From Bog-756 sp035949055 (GTDB taxonomy: Bacteria > Actinomycetota > Acidimicrobiia > Acidimicrobiales > RAAP-2): a stretch of DNA of 64,000 nt. The notes below the pieces were generated by a model. The model ran no database searches and was not told where the DNA came from. It worked only from the letters and a program-made list of their open reading frames with translations. Shown here one piece after another: positions 36,566-45,246 of this stretch; positions within the stretch are counted from its first letter, which is position 1; the number at the start of each line of letters is the position of its first letter. The position numbers and the translations under genes were made by a program. The stretch spans positions 152,021 to 216,020 of the forward strand of contig DASZIO010000023.1 in assembly GCA_035949055.1 (NCBI GenBank). The letters run 5' to 3'.

Positions 36566-37456
36566 TCAGTCTCCTGTGTCCGGTTTGCCTGCATCGTCGG
36601 TTCGGTCTGGGTAGGGCTCCTCGAATCCGGCATCGCCGACAGCGGCCAGACCGTTGTAGAGCTCCTGTGGTGGCGCAGTGGACTGTGGAACCGGGACGCG
36701 CGACGCCATGATGCCCTCGCGCCGCCGGAGGTCGAACATGCTCTCGCGCCGGCCCGAATACCCGGGAGGCTGACACACCATCCACACGATTCCCTCCGCG
36801 GCCACTTCGGACGGCTCCCAATTCGAATGGTCGGCGCCCGGCGTGTTGGCCACGAACCCCTCCGAGGCCACCGCGATGTCGATGCGGAAGCAATTCACCG
36901 CAATGTTCGCAGGCGCCAGCTGGTTGGCGACATCGAGGGTGAGCCGTTCGAGGGCGATCTTCGACATGCCGTAAGCCATCAGTGAGGCGTGTGGGTACAG
37001 GGCGGCGACCGAGGAGACGTTGACCACCGAACCCCCTCCCGCCGCCCGCATGGCCCGTGCCGCCTCCCGGATGGCGATCAGGGGAGCGCGGACGTTGACT
37101 TGCATGACCAGGTCGTAGCGGTGCAGCGGGATGTCGAGGTCGCCGACGAAGGTGATGGCGGCGTTGTTGACCAGGATGTCGAGTCGGCCGAAGTGGTCGA
37201 CAGTCCGCGCCACCATGGCCTCCACCTCGTGGTCGACGGCCAGGTTGGTCGGCACGGCCAGCGCCCCCCGACCGGTCTCTCCGATGCGTTCGAGGGTGTC
37301 GTCGAGGGTGCCGGAGGTGCGCTGGGGCCTGGCCCGTGTGGCTCGCGCCGCACAGGCTATGTCACAACCGGCGCGGGCCAGGAGGACGGCGGTGGCGGCC
37401 CCGACCCCACGGCTCGCCCCGGTGACCAATGCCACCTTCCCCTCCAGATCGTCCAC
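36566..37456 (-). CDS. Short-chain dehydrogenase/reductase
   Basis: A 296-residue Rossmann-fold SDR. Cofactor motif TGASRGVG (residues 12-19), LVNNAA (95-100), and catalytic Ser149, Tyr162 and Lys166 (NVSSV, AYGMSK) are intact, so it should be an active NAD(P)-dependent alcohol/ketone oxidoreductase. The tail beyond residue 240 is unusually long and Pro/Glu-rich. It is the first gene of a minus-strand pair with the kinase; the TetR regulator diverges from it across a 93-base gap. In the proposed 4-hydroxyacid route it could interconvert a hydroxy and a keto group, which is inference. Confidence 0.88.
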   Translation of the reverse strand: MDDLEGKVALVTGASRGVGAATAVLLARAGCDIACAARATRARPQRTSGTLDDTLERIGETGRGALAVPTNLAVDHEVEAMVARTVDHFGRLDILVNNAAITFVGDLDIPLHRYDLVMQVNVRAPLIAIREAARAMRAAGGGSVVNVSSVAALYPHASLMAYGMSKIALERLTLDVANQLAPANIAVNCFRIDIAVASEGFVANTPGADHSNWEPSEVAAEGIVWMVCQPPGYSGRRESMFDLRRREGIMASRVPVPQSTAPPQELYNGLAAVGDAGFEEPYPDRTDDAGKPDTGD

Positions 37457-37505
37457 GGTCCTCCGCTCCGGTCTGTGACCCGCCAGCGCGGGCGGCAGAC
37501 AGTAT

Positions 37506-37518
37506 GTATGTTGGATAC
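37506..37518. promoter_or_regulatory. Possible TetR operator/promoter region
   Basis: Between the divergent SDR and TetR genes lies an unusually AT-rich patch containing the inverted repeat GTAT-N5-ATAC. This is where an autoregulating TetR protein would bind. The sequence is short and the operator is not confirmed. Confidence 0.3.
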
Positions 37519-37549
37519 GTTATGCATCAAGTGCCTGCGACCGGTTCGC

Positions 37550-38296
37550 ATGGGTGAGCCCCCGGTCCAGGTCACGTCAGCTTCCGAGGTGGACACCCTG
37601 ATGGACGGGCAGCCCGGACGGCGGGCCGAACATGTGGCCGACACCCGGCGGGCACTCCTCGCCACCGCCCGCCAGCTCTTCGCCGAGAGCGGCTTCCGGG
37701 CCACCCGTACCGAGGAGGTCGTGCAACGGGCCGGGCTCACCCGGGGCGCCCTCTACCACCACTTCCGGGACAAGGAGGACCTGTTCCGAGCGGTGTTCGA
37801 GGAGGTCTCGGGTGAGGTGGCCCAGCTCCTACACCGACGCTCGGCCGACGCGTCCTCCAGTGCCTGGGACCTGTTCCGGGCCAATAGCGAGGTCTACCTC
37901 GATGCCGCCTCGACCAACCCGGCCTACCGCCAGATCGTCCTGGTGGACGGCCCCGCGGTGTTGGGCTGGACGGTGTGGTCGGAACGGGGTGACGGTCCGA
38001 ACCACAAGATCGTCGAGTACCTGCGCGACGCCATCGACGAGGGGGTGCTCGAGCCGCAGCCCGTCGAGCCGCTGGCCCATCTGCTGTCCGCCCTCGGCGT
38101 GGGCTCGGCCATGTACGTGGCCCACGCCGCCGACCCGGTGGTCGCCCGGCGGGAGATGGCCGCGTGCAACCAGCGGTTCCTCTCGGGCCTCGGTCTGAAG
38201 CTCGGTGCCGCGGACGACGACACCGCTCCGGGTACCGAGCGCCGCGGGCCGCGCCACCCCGCCACCGACCGCTTACTGACGAAAGGACCGCGATGA
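37550..38296 (+). CDS. TetR-family transcriptional regulator
   Basis: A regulator of about 248 residues from ATG 37550 (231 from ATG 37601). The N-terminal helix-turn-helix is clear: RRALLATARQLFAESGFRAT, VQRAGLTRGALYHHFRDKEDLF. The C-terminal ligand domain is the TetR_C type. Its stop overlaps the ACAD start (ATGA), and the divergent SDR-kinase pair shares its promoter region, so it most likely controls both units in response to a pathway CoA ester or acid. The N-terminal 17 residues before 37601 have an unconvincing pattern, leaving the start open. Confidence 0.88.
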   Translation: MGEPPVQVTSASEVDTLMDGQPGRRAEHVADTRRALLATARQLFAESGFRATRTEEVVQRAGLTRGALYHHFRDKEDLFRAVFEEVSGEVAQLLHRRSADASSSAWDLFRANSEVYLDAASTNPAYRQIVLVDGPAVLGWTVWSERGDGPNHKIVEYLRDAIDEGVLEPQPVEPLAHLLSALGVGSAMYVAHAADPVVARREMAACNQRFLSGLGLKLGAADDDTAPGTERRGPRHPATDRLLTKGPR

Positions 38297-39594
38297 GTTG
38301 GGATTTCTCCACCGAGCCCGAGTTCCAGGCCAAGCTGGACTGGGCCCACACCTTCGTGCAGGAACGGGTCGAGCCCCTCGACCTCCTCTACCCGCACCGC
38401 CAGTTCCATCCCCTGGACGACGAGCTGCGTCCGATCGTCGATCCGATGAAGCAGGAGGTGCGTGACCACGACCTGTGGGCGGCCCATCTCGGCCCCGAAC
38501 TGGGGGGCAAGGGGTATGGCCAGGTCAAGCTGGCCCTGTTGAACGAGATCCTGGGTGCGTCGAGCTGGGCGCCGATCGTCTTCGGGACCCAGGCTCCCGA
38601 CACCGGCAATGCCGAGATCATCGCCCACTACGGGACCGACCAGCAGAAGGCCACGTATCTCCAGCCGCTGCTCGACGGCGAGGTGTTCTCCTGTTACTCG
38701 ATGACCGAGCCCCAAGCGGGTTCGGACCCGAAGCAGTTCACCACCCGCGCCGTTCGGGACGGCGACCAGTGGGTGATCAACGGCTGGAAGTTCTTCTCCT
38801 CCAACGCCCGGACCGCCAGCTTCCTCATCGTGATGGCCATCACCGATCCGGACGTGAGCGTGTACCAGGGCGCGTCCATGTTCCTCGTGCCCACCGACAC
38901 CCCCGGGGTCGATATGGTCCGCCACGTCGGCCTGGCCGGGGAAAGCCAGGACGAGGGGATGCACGCCCTGATCCACTACGAGGACGTCCGTGTCCCGGCT
39001 GACAGCCTGCTCGGGGGCGAGGGCCAGGCGTTCGCCATCGCCCAGACCCGGCTGGGCGGCGGCCGGGTGCACCATGCCATGCGGTCCGTTGCCACCTGCC
39101 AGCGGGCCCTCGACCTCCTCTGCGAGCGAGTCCTCAGCCGTGAGACCCAGGGGAGCCTGCTGGCCCGCAAGGAATTCATCCAGGGAGACATCGCCGACTC
39201 CTACGCCGAGCTCGCTCAGTTCCGTCTGCTGGTGCTCTACACCGCCTGGGAGATCGACCGCTACAAGGACTACCGCCGCACCCGCAAGAACATTGCCGCC
39301 ATCAAGGCGCTCACCCCGAAGGTGGTCCATGACGCGGTGTGGCGTTCGATGCACGCTCACGGGGCGCTCGGCGTGTCCAACGAGATGCCCTTCGGGGGCA
39401 TGTGGATGATGGCTCCGGTGATGAGCGTGGTCGACGGGCCCACGGAGGTGCACAAGATCACGGTGGCTCGCGAGGTGTTGAAGGAGTACGAGCCGGCACC
39501 GGGCCTGTGGCCGACGGCTCACCTGCCGGCTCGGCGCGAGGAGGCCCGCGCCAAGCTGGCCATCTATGTCGAGCACGTGGTCGGGAACGCGTGA
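38293..39594 (+). CDS. Acyl-CoA dehydrogenase, ACAD10/11-like
   Basis: A 433-residue flavoprotein. It has the ACAD fold signatures CYSMTEPQAGSDPKQF and LGGGRVHHAMR, and the C-terminal MAPVMSVVDGPTEVHKI, which matches the ADGPDEVH motif of ACAD10/11 rather than the usual YEGT. Known ACAD10/11-type enzymes (and LvaC in bacterial levulinate breakdown) catalyse elimination of phosphate from a 4-phosphohydroxyacyl-CoA to give an enoyl-CoA. The matching kinase is encoded at 35482. The length and the extra basic tail (LPARREEARAKLA) fit this group. The start overlaps the TetR stop; an AAAGGA site precedes it. Confidence 0.9.
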   Translation: MSWDFSTEPEFQAKLDWAHTFVQERVEPLDLLYPHRQFHPLDDELRPIVDPMKQEVRDHDLWAAHLGPELGGKGYGQVKLALLNEILGASSWAPIVFGTQAPDTGNAEIIAHYGTDQQKATYLQPLLDGEVFSCYSMTEPQAGSDPKQFTTRAVRDGDQWVINGWKFFSSNARTASFLIVMAITDPDVSVYQGASMFLVPTDTPGVDMVRHVGLAGESQDEGMHALIHYEDVRVPADSLLGGEGQAFAIAQTRLGGGRVHHAMRSVATCQRALDLLCERVLSRETQGSLLARKEFIQGDIADSYAELAQFRLLVLYTAWEIDRYKDYRRTRKNIAAIKALTPKVVHDAVWRSMHAHGALGVSNEMPFGGMWMMAPVMSVVDGPTEVHKITVAREVLKEYEPAPGLWPTAHLPARREEARAKLAIYVEHVVGNA

Positions 39595-39602
39595 TGGTCT
39601 GA

Positions 39603-40607
39603 ATGCGCGCCGCCCGCTGTCGTCACTACGGCGAGCCAGCCTCGGTGTCCGTCGAGGAGGTCGAGGACCCGCATCCCGGCGCGGGCGAGGTGGTGGTGGA
39701 GGTGGCCGCCGCCGCCGTCAACTTCCCCGACGTGTTGTTGGTGGCCGACCGCTATCAAGTGCACGTCCCGGTGCCGTTCACGCCCGGCGGCGAGTTCGCC
39801 GGCACGGTGACCGCCCTCGGGCCCGGCGTCGACCGGTTGGCCGTGGGTGACCGGGTGGCCGGGGCCACACTGGTCGGCGCCTTCGCCGAGCAGGTCGTGG
39901 TGCCGGCCGGCTCCCTCGAGCGGGTGGACCCGGCTGCCGACCTGCTCGTGGCGGCGGCCTCGGGCGTGGCCCACCGGACCGCCTATCACGCCCTGCGCAG
40001 TGTGGCCCGCATCGAACCCGGCCAATGGGTCGTGGTCCTCGGGGCGGCCGGTGGCGTCGGTCTGGCCGCCGTCGAGATGGGCGCGGCCCTCGGGGCCTCC
40101 GTGCTGGCGGCGGCCTCCACCCCCGAGCGGCTCGACATCTGCCGCCGGAAGGGGGCGGCGGTCGGTGTCTGCTATGGGCACGAGGACTTGAAGGAGCGCA
40201 TCAAGGAGGCGACCGGCGGTGGGGCCCACGCCGTGATCGACCCAGTTGGGGGTCCCTTCGCCGAGCAGGCGCTGCGGGCCCTGCGCTGGGGAGGGAGGTT
40301 CGTCTCGGTCGGGTTCGCCTCGGGCGAGATCCCGCGGATCCCGCTCAACCTGGTGCTGCTGAAGGGGGTCGAGGTCACCGGGTTCACATTGTCCGGGCTG
40401 GCCGGCCACCAGCCGGCCGATGTGGAGCGGGACCGGCTCGAGCTCGAGGAGCTGACTCGGTCGGGCCGGGTGGTCCCTCACATCTCGGCCGTCTACCCCC
40501 TCGAGGAAGCGGGACGCGCGCTTGCCGACCTGGCCGAGCGCCGGGCGGTCGGCAAGGTGCTGGTGACGCCGCCCACGGGCGCGGCCGGCCGGTGGGGACC
40601 ACGGTAA
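39603..40607 (+). CDS. Zinc-free quinone oxidoreductase (MDR family)
   Basis: A 334-residue medium-chain reductase without zinc-binding residues. The nucleotide motif is VVVLGAAGGVGLAAVEMGAALGA and the substrate end is IDPVGGPFAEQALRALRWGG. These proteins reduce quinones or enoyl/enone substrates with NADPH. It lies eight bases after the ACAD stop, so it is likely co-transcribed and may reduce an enoyl intermediate, which is inference. ATG 39603 is used. Confidence 0.9.
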   Translation: MRAARCRHYGEPASVSVEEVEDPHPGAGEVVVEVAAAAVNFPDVLLVADRYQVHVPVPFTPGGEFAGTVTALGPGVDRLAVGDRVAGATLVGAFAEQVVVPAGSLERVDPAADLLVAAASGVAHRTAYHALRSVARIEPGQWVVVLGAAGGVGLAAVEMGAALGASVLAAASTPERLDICRRKGAAVGVCYGHEDLKERIKEATGGGAHAVIDPVGGPFAEQALRALRWGGRFVSVGFASGEIPRIPLNLVLLKGVEVTGFTLSGLAGHQPADVERDRLELEELTRSGRVVPHISAVYPLEEAGRALADLAERRAVGKVLVTPPTGAAGRWGPR

Positions 40608-40757
40608 CGTCACGGGAGCCGATGGCCGACCGCCGGTCCGATTTGCCGGAAGGCAGAGGGGTGTCGCCGTGAGCCCACCGATTCGCTGTGCCCAAACCCT
40701 GGCCGCCACCGTCGTCGTGACGCTGGTCCCCGCGCCGCAGAGTCCGCCGGTGCCGCG

Positions 40758-41810
40758 GTGCTCCTGATCCCCGAGGCCGCCGGGCCCCACCATCCCGTCA
40801 CGGGAACGCCGGACCGCCGGCCGGGATCGGTCAGGCGCACCTCGAACATCGACTCGACCCGGCCGGACGGGCTCGCCGGCGATCTGGTCCTCATCGCTTT
40901 CGCTCGCGACCTCGTTACCGCTGCGGACGGGACCGGCTCGACCGTCGCGGAAGCCGAGTTGCTGGCCCGGACCGACGGGAGGTTCAGGCTCCGGTCGCTG
41001 TCCTCACATCCGGAGCTGGCGGCGTTGCAGTCGTTGCTGGAAGCGGTGGTGGGCCCGGGCTTCCGGGGCCGGGTGGCCGCCGCCGGGTCCGACGCACCGG
41101 AGCCCGGGTCGTTGCTCCACCTCTTGCTCGACGACCTGCCCGGGGCCGCACTGGTCTCCGGGTACGCCGTCCAGCGGGCCGGTGGGTTCGAAGACGAGGG
41201 CCCCCGGGTCCTCCCGGATCCGGCCGCCTCCGGGGCGCGGGAGACCATGGCCACGATGGGCGACGACCGCTGCGCGGGCTGGGCCCACGACGCCACCATG
41301 ATGACCACCATCCGCCAACAGGGGGTGGTGCCGGTGTCACTGGGCCCCCCGGCGCCCGTGCTCGAGCGGGCTGACGACGCTCTGTCCTGGCATGGAATCG
41401 AACCGCTCCCGCCGCACGGCATGCGCCGCCGCCGGCGACTGGATGTGGTCGCGCCGGAAGCTCCGGGCGGGCCGTATCACATCGACGCCCACTTCCGGGA
41501 CAGCCATGCAGACAAGGACGGGACCGAGTGGGTGCTGCACGAGTACGCGGTGGCCGGAACCGTCGACCATGGGGGAGAGCGGGTTCTCGAGCTGGCTGCC
41601 GAGGCCCGGGTGCTGCCGTGGATGGAGTGCCCCCAGGCCGTGGCCAGCGCGTCCCGGGTGGCCGGGATGGCCCTCGGCGAGCTCCGGACCCGGGTCCGCC
41701 ACGAGCTGGTCGGCCGGTCGACCTGCACGCACCTCAACGACACGCTCCGCTCGCTCGATGACGTGTCCGTGCTCATCCCGGTGCTCCGCGGTACGGGGTA
41801 CGAGCTCTGA
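40758..41810 (+). CDS. DUF2889-domain protein
   Basis: A 350-residue protein that contains the DUF2889 pattern in its second half: GPYHIDAHFRDSHADKDGTEW, VLPWMECPQAVASASR, and GRSTCTHLNDTLRSLDDV with a cysteine and histidine in a CTHLNDT motif. The family has no assigned function, although the conserved Cys/His resemble metal ligands. The first 200 residues are poorly conserved and include a second possible alpha/beta region. Its stop is one base from the thioesterase start, so the two products are likely linked. GTG 40758 follows a 150-base gap. Confidence 0.8.
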   Translation: MLLIPEAAGPHHPVTGTPDRRPGSVRRTSNIDSTRPDGLAGDLVLIAFARDLVTAADGTGSTVAEAELLARTDGRFRLRSLSSHPELAALQSLLEAVVGPGFRGRVAAAGSDAPEPGSLLHLLLDDLPGAALVSGYAVQRAGGFEDEGPRVLPDPAASGARETMATMGDDRCAGWAHDATMMTTIRQQGVVPVSLGPPAPVLERADDALSWHGIEPLPPHGMRRRRRLDVVAPEAPGGPYHIDAHFRDSHADKDGTEWVLHEYAVAGTVDHGGERVLELAAEARVLPWMECPQAVASASRVAGMALGELRTRVRHELVGRSTCTHLNDTLRSLDDVSVLIPVLRGTGYEL

Positions 41811-41811
41811 C

Positions 41812-42666
41812 ATGGCCGACCAGTCCGGACTGCGCGCCGTGCTCGACCTCGAACCGGTCGGCGAAGGGAGGTTCCGCGCCGACAACGTCGACACCGGATT
41901 CGGCGGGGTCGTCTTCGGCGGCCAGCTGCTGGCCCAGACGATCGTGGCCGCGGCCACTGTCGACCCGAACAAGGAGATCAAGTCGGTGCACACCGTGTTC
42001 GCCCGCGGCGGATCGCTCGACCAGCCGCTGGACATCGAGGTGGAAGCCATGCACGCCGGGAGGGCGCTCGCCAGTGCCACGGTCACCGTCCGCCAGGGTG
42101 AGCGCCTGTGCACCCGCTCCCTCTGCCTGTTGAGCGCGGTCGAGCCCGACCTCATCCGCCACGCCGTGGACCTGCCGCCGGCGGGAGCACCCGAGGACGC
42201 TACGGGCCGAGGCGGTGAAGGCGACTTCTGGGAGGTCAGGGTGGTCGGCGGCGTGGACATCGCCGACCCGGACGCCGTGGGCCCGGCCGAGCTGCTGGTC
42301 TGGAGCCGTTTCCCCGGCTCGGAGGCGACGGGGGTGATCGGGCAGGCGCTGCTGGCCTATGCCACCGACGGCTTCCTCATCGGCACGGCCATGCGGCCCC
42401 ACCGGGGGGTCGGCCAGTCGATGTCTCATGTGTCCATCTCCACCAGCGTGCTGAGCCACACACTCACCTTCCACGAGCCCGTCGACGCCGGCGCCTGGCA
42501 TCTGCTGGCTCACCAGAGCCCCTATGCCGGCCGAGGACGCTCCTACGGCCGGGCCGACATCTTCAGCGCGGACGGGCGGCTGGTGGCCTCTTTCGTGCAG
42601 GACAACATGATCCGGGCCTTTCCCGAGGGTCAGCAGCCCGGCGCCGGCGCCCGGTCCAAGTTCTGA
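41812..42666 (+). CDS. Acyl-CoA thioesterase, double hot-dog (TesB-like)
   Basis: A 284-residue protein with two hot-dog domains: GRFRADNVDTGFGGVVFGGQLLAQTIVAA in pieces near residues 18-45 and a second domain containing LAYATDGFLIGTAMRPHRGV near 180-200, followed by SHTLTFHEPVDAGAWHLL and GRGRSYGRADIFS. The family hydrolyses acyl-CoA; the catalytic Asp, Thr/Ser and Gln are placed as in TesB. It follows the DUF2889 gene by one base and may act on CoA esters of the ACAD-linked pathway. ATG 41812 is well supported. Confidence 0.9.
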   Translation: MADQSGLRAVLDLEPVGEGRFRADNVDTGFGGVVFGGQLLAQTIVAAATVDPNKEIKSVHTVFARGGSLDQPLDIEVEAMHAGRALASATVTVRQGERLCTRSLCLLSAVEPDLIRHAVDLPPAGAPEDATGRGGEGDFWEVRVVGGVDIADPDAVGPAELLVWSRFPGSEATGVIGQALLAYATDGFLIGTAMRPHRGVGQSMSHVSISTSVLSHTLTFHEPVDAGAWHLLAHQSPYAGRGRSYGRADIFSADGRLVASFVQDNMIRAFPEGQQPGAGARSKF

Positions 42667-42738
42667 GGTGGGACGTCGTCTCGTGCCGGCCGGGGCGCCG
42701 GTCTTGACATCGACCGCTCACCCGGAGAGGAGCTGAGG

Positions 42739-43518
42739 ATGGAGCTCGAGGGAGCGGCGGCACTGGTCACCGGCGGTGCAGGCGGTCTGGGCGAGGCCAC
42801 GGTGCGGCGGCTGGTGGCCGCCGGTGCCCGGGTGGTCATCGCCGACCTGGCCCGGGACAAGGGAGAGGCACTGGCCGGCGAGCTAGGACCGGCCGCCGCC
42901 TTCTCCGAGACCGACGTCACCAGCGAGGAATCCGTCGCCGGGGCGCTCGAACAGGCCGCCGCGCTCGGTCCGGTCCGGGTGGCGGTGGCGGTGCACGGCG
43001 GGTTCGGCGGCGGCGGCCGGACCCTCAAGTCCGACGGGACACCGCACCAGCTCGACGACTTCCGCCGGACCGTCGAGCACTACCTGGTGGGTACCTTCAA
43101 CGTCGTGAGGCTGGCCGCCGCGGCCATCGGCCGTTCGGACCCGCGGGCCGACGGGGAACGCGGGGTCATCGTCAACACGGCGTCGATTGCCGGCTACGAG
43201 GGCACGGTGGGAACGGTGGCTTACGCCAGCGCCAAAGGAGGGGTCATCGGCATGACCATTGCCGCCGCCCGGGATCTGGCGGTCGTCGGCATCCGGGTGG
43301 TGACCATCGCCCCGGGTACCTTCCTGACGCCCGCCTACGGCGCCGACCCCGACGCGGTCGAAGCCATGTGGGCGCCGGCCATTCCCTTTCCCAAGCGGAT
43401 GGGAAGGCCCGACGAGTACGCCCAGCTGGTGCAGAGTGTCTGCGAGAACCCGTATCTCAACGGGGAGGTCATCCGCATCGACGGGGCCCTGCGGTTCGGC
43501 CCGAGGGGTCCCCGCTGA
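42739..43518 (+). CDS. Short-chain dehydrogenase, 3-hydroxyacyl-CoA dehydrogenase type 2-like
   Basis: A 259-residue SDR with TGGAGGLG (11-18), Ser149 (NTASIAG), Tyr162 and Lys166 (YASAKGG). Overall similarity to the HSD10/3-hydroxyacyl-CoA dehydrogenase type 2 group is suggested by the motif spacing and the FPKRMGRPDEYAQLV end. It could oxidise a 3-hydroxyacyl-CoA. It is separate from the minus-strand SDR. A GGAGAGGAG site precedes ATG 42739. It converges on the alpha/beta hydrolase gene across a hairpin. Confidence 0.88.
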   Translation: MELEGAAALVTGGAGGLGEATVRRLVAAGARVVIADLARDKGEALAGELGPAAAFSETDVTSEESVAGALEQAAALGPVRVAVAVHGGFGGGGRTLKSDGTPHQLDDFRRTVEHYLVGTFNVVRLAAAAIGRSDPRADGERGVIVNTASIAGYEGTVGTVAYASAKGGVIGMTIAAARDLAVVGIRVVTIAPGTFLTPAYGADPDAVEAMWAPAIPFPKRMGRPDEYAQLVQSVCENPYLNGEVIRIDGALRFGPRGPR

Positions 43519-43520
43519 AT

Positions 43521-43549
43521 CGCGGCCTACCAGGCCGGGGTGGGCCGCG
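43521..43549. terminator. Hairpin between convergent genes
   Basis: CGCGGCC (43521-43527) and GGCCGCG (43543-43549) pair across a 15-base loop that itself contains an inverted GGCC. It sits exactly between the ends of two convergent genes and could end transcription from both sides; no T run is present. Confidence 0.5.
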
Positions 43550-43552
43550 GCC

Positions 43553-44413
43553 TCAGGTCAGCGTGGGCCGGATCCGCTCCCGGAGGAAGGTCACCACCGC
43601 GTCCGAGAAGGCGTCGTTCCGATCTCCGGCGATCATGTGCGCGGCACCGGCCACGTCCACCACGGTGGCCGTCGGGATCCTGGACAGGAGATCGTCGACG
43701 CCCTCGTCGGTGACGACGTCGCTCAACAAGCCTCTGACCAACAGGGTGGGAACCGTGATGTTGCTCATGGCCACATCCAGCAGCCCCGCCAGACGCTCGG
43801 GCACCACCTCGGTCCGCTCCTGGCTGATGATGAGTGGGTCCCAGTGCCAGTACCACCGGCCGTCGCGCGGGCGGAGCACCTTCTTCAGGCCGGCCGTGTT
43901 CACCGGCCTGGTCCGCTGCGGGGTGTAGGCGGCGATGGCCTCGGCCGCCTCGTCGAGGGTGTCGAACCCACCCAGGCCGGACTGCATGAACGAGTGGATG
44001 CGCTGAATACCCTCGGGGTTGGTCCTCGGGGTGATGTCCACCAACACCAGCCCGCAGGAGACGGTGCGGTCGCTGGTGCCTTCGGCCAGCATGGCCGACA
44101 TCCCGCCGAGCGAGGCACCGATGAGGACGGGTGGGCGTCCCAGCTGGTCCACCACGGCCAGGCAGTCGCCGCCGAAGGCGGTGAACGAGTAGTCACCGTT
44201 GCCGGCCCAGTCACTGTCTCCATGGCCGCGGAGGTCGAGGGCAACGGTGCGCCACCCGTCCTCGGCCACCGTGGTGGCGGTCGATCCCCACGCATGCCGG
44301 GTCTGGCCCCCACCGTGCAGGAAGAGGACGGGCCAGGCGGCGGGATCACCCCGGACGTCCGCCTCCAGGCGCACTCCCTCGAAGCCGGCGAAGGCCACGT
44401 GCTCGACGTCCAT
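43553..44413 (-). CDS. Alpha/beta hydrolase
   Basis: A hydrolase of about 286 residues with the oxyanion HGGGQ, the nucleophile in IGASLGGMSA, an acidic residue in LLSDVVTDEG and His in VAGAAHMIAGD. This is the lipase/esterase/haloperoxidase type. It starts with a GDPAAWPVLFLHGG strand. ATG 44413 is used; another ATG 15 bases upstream is possible. Substrate is not defined. Confidence 0.88.
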   Translation of the reverse strand: MDVEHVAFAGFEGVRLEADVRGDPAAWPVLFLHGGGQTRHAWGSTATTVAEDGWRTVALDLRGHGDSDWAGNGDYSFTAFGGDCLAVVDQLGRPPVLIGASLGGMSAMLAEGTSDRTVSCGLVLVDITPRTNPEGIQRIHSFMQSGLGGFDTLDEAAEAIAAYTPQRTRPVNTAGLKKVLRPRDGRWYWHWDPLIISQERTEVVPERLAGLLDVAMSNITVPTLLVRGLLSDVVTDEGVDDLLSRIPTATVVDVAGAAHMIAGDRNDAFSDAVVTFLRERIRPTLT

Positions 44414-44542
44414 GCCCCATCGTGGCATCCGGAGGCCCTGCGGCTGTTTGTCAGCGGTCGGGATGGGGGGCAGAGTACAGGTGGAGGTGCCGCCCGGCCC
44501 CCGGGCCCCGGGCCGGCGAGCGAGGCTGCCGGGAGGACGCAG

Positions 44543-45229
44543 ATGACCGAGGGATCGGAGGGCGAGGCGACCATCGCGGTCACGGCCAACGGCCCCTACC
44601 TGGTGGCGGGGGGAGTGCCGCTCGTGAGACGCCGGATGGTCGAGTCGGAGCTCGGAGAGCCTCTCACCTGGCAGACCAGGGGCTCGTTGCCGGTCACCGA
44701 TCCGATGGCGCTGTGCCGATGCGGGCAGTCGGGGAACAAACCGTTCTGCGACGGCTCACACAGGACCAACGGATTCGACGGAACCGAGACAGCGCCGACA
44801 TCGAGCTACGACGAGCGCCAGACCACCTACACCGGGACCAGGATCGTGGTCCGTGACGACCGCTCGGTGTGCGAGCACGCCGGTTTCTGCGGGAACCGGA
44901 TGACCGACGTATGGAAGATGCTCCGACATGGCGACACCGAGGACACCGTCAAGCGTTCGCAGCTCATCGCCATGGTCGAGCGGTGCCCGTCGGGTGCCCT
45001 CACCTACCGACTGGAGGCGGACGGCGAGGATGTCGAGCCGGAGCTGCGGGCGGCCATCGGAGTGGTCGAGGACGGCCCATTGTTCGTGACCGGCGGGGTT
45101 CGGATCGAACGAGCGGACGGGGAGCCGATGGAGACGCGCAACCGGGTCACACTGTGCCGGTGCGGCGGTTCGGGCAACAAGCCGCTGTGCGACGGCTCAC
45201 ACCAGAGCAACGGCTTCAGCGATTCGTAG
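44543..45229 (+). CDS. Iron-sulfur protein with two CDGSH domains and a middle cluster domain
   Basis: A 228-residue protein with a CDGSH site at each end (LCRCGQSGNKPFCDGSH, Cys58, Cys60, Cys69, His73; and LCRCGGSGNKPLCDGSH, Cys205, Cys207, Cys216, His220), each expected to bind a [2Fe-2S] cluster with three Cys and one His. Between them (residues 100-155) is a motif with Cys110, Cys116 and Cys148, like the divergent 4Fe-4S domain found with CDGSH proteins in bacteria. The likely role is electron transfer or cluster sensing. GGGAGGA precedes ATG 44543. The next gene follows after 17 bases. Confidence 0.9.
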   Translation: MTEGSEGEATIAVTANGPYLVAGGVPLVRRRMVESELGEPLTWQTRGSLPVTDPMALCRCGQSGNKPFCDGSHRTNGFDGTETAPTSSYDERQTTYTGTRIVVRDDRSVCEHAGFCGNRMTDVWKMLRHGDTEDTVKRSQLIAMVERCPSGALTYRLEADGEDVEPELRAAIGVVEDGPLFVTGGVRIERADGEPMETRNRVTLCRCGGSGNKPLCDGSHQSNGFSDS

Positions 45230-45246
45230 ACTACGAGGAGCCTCCC

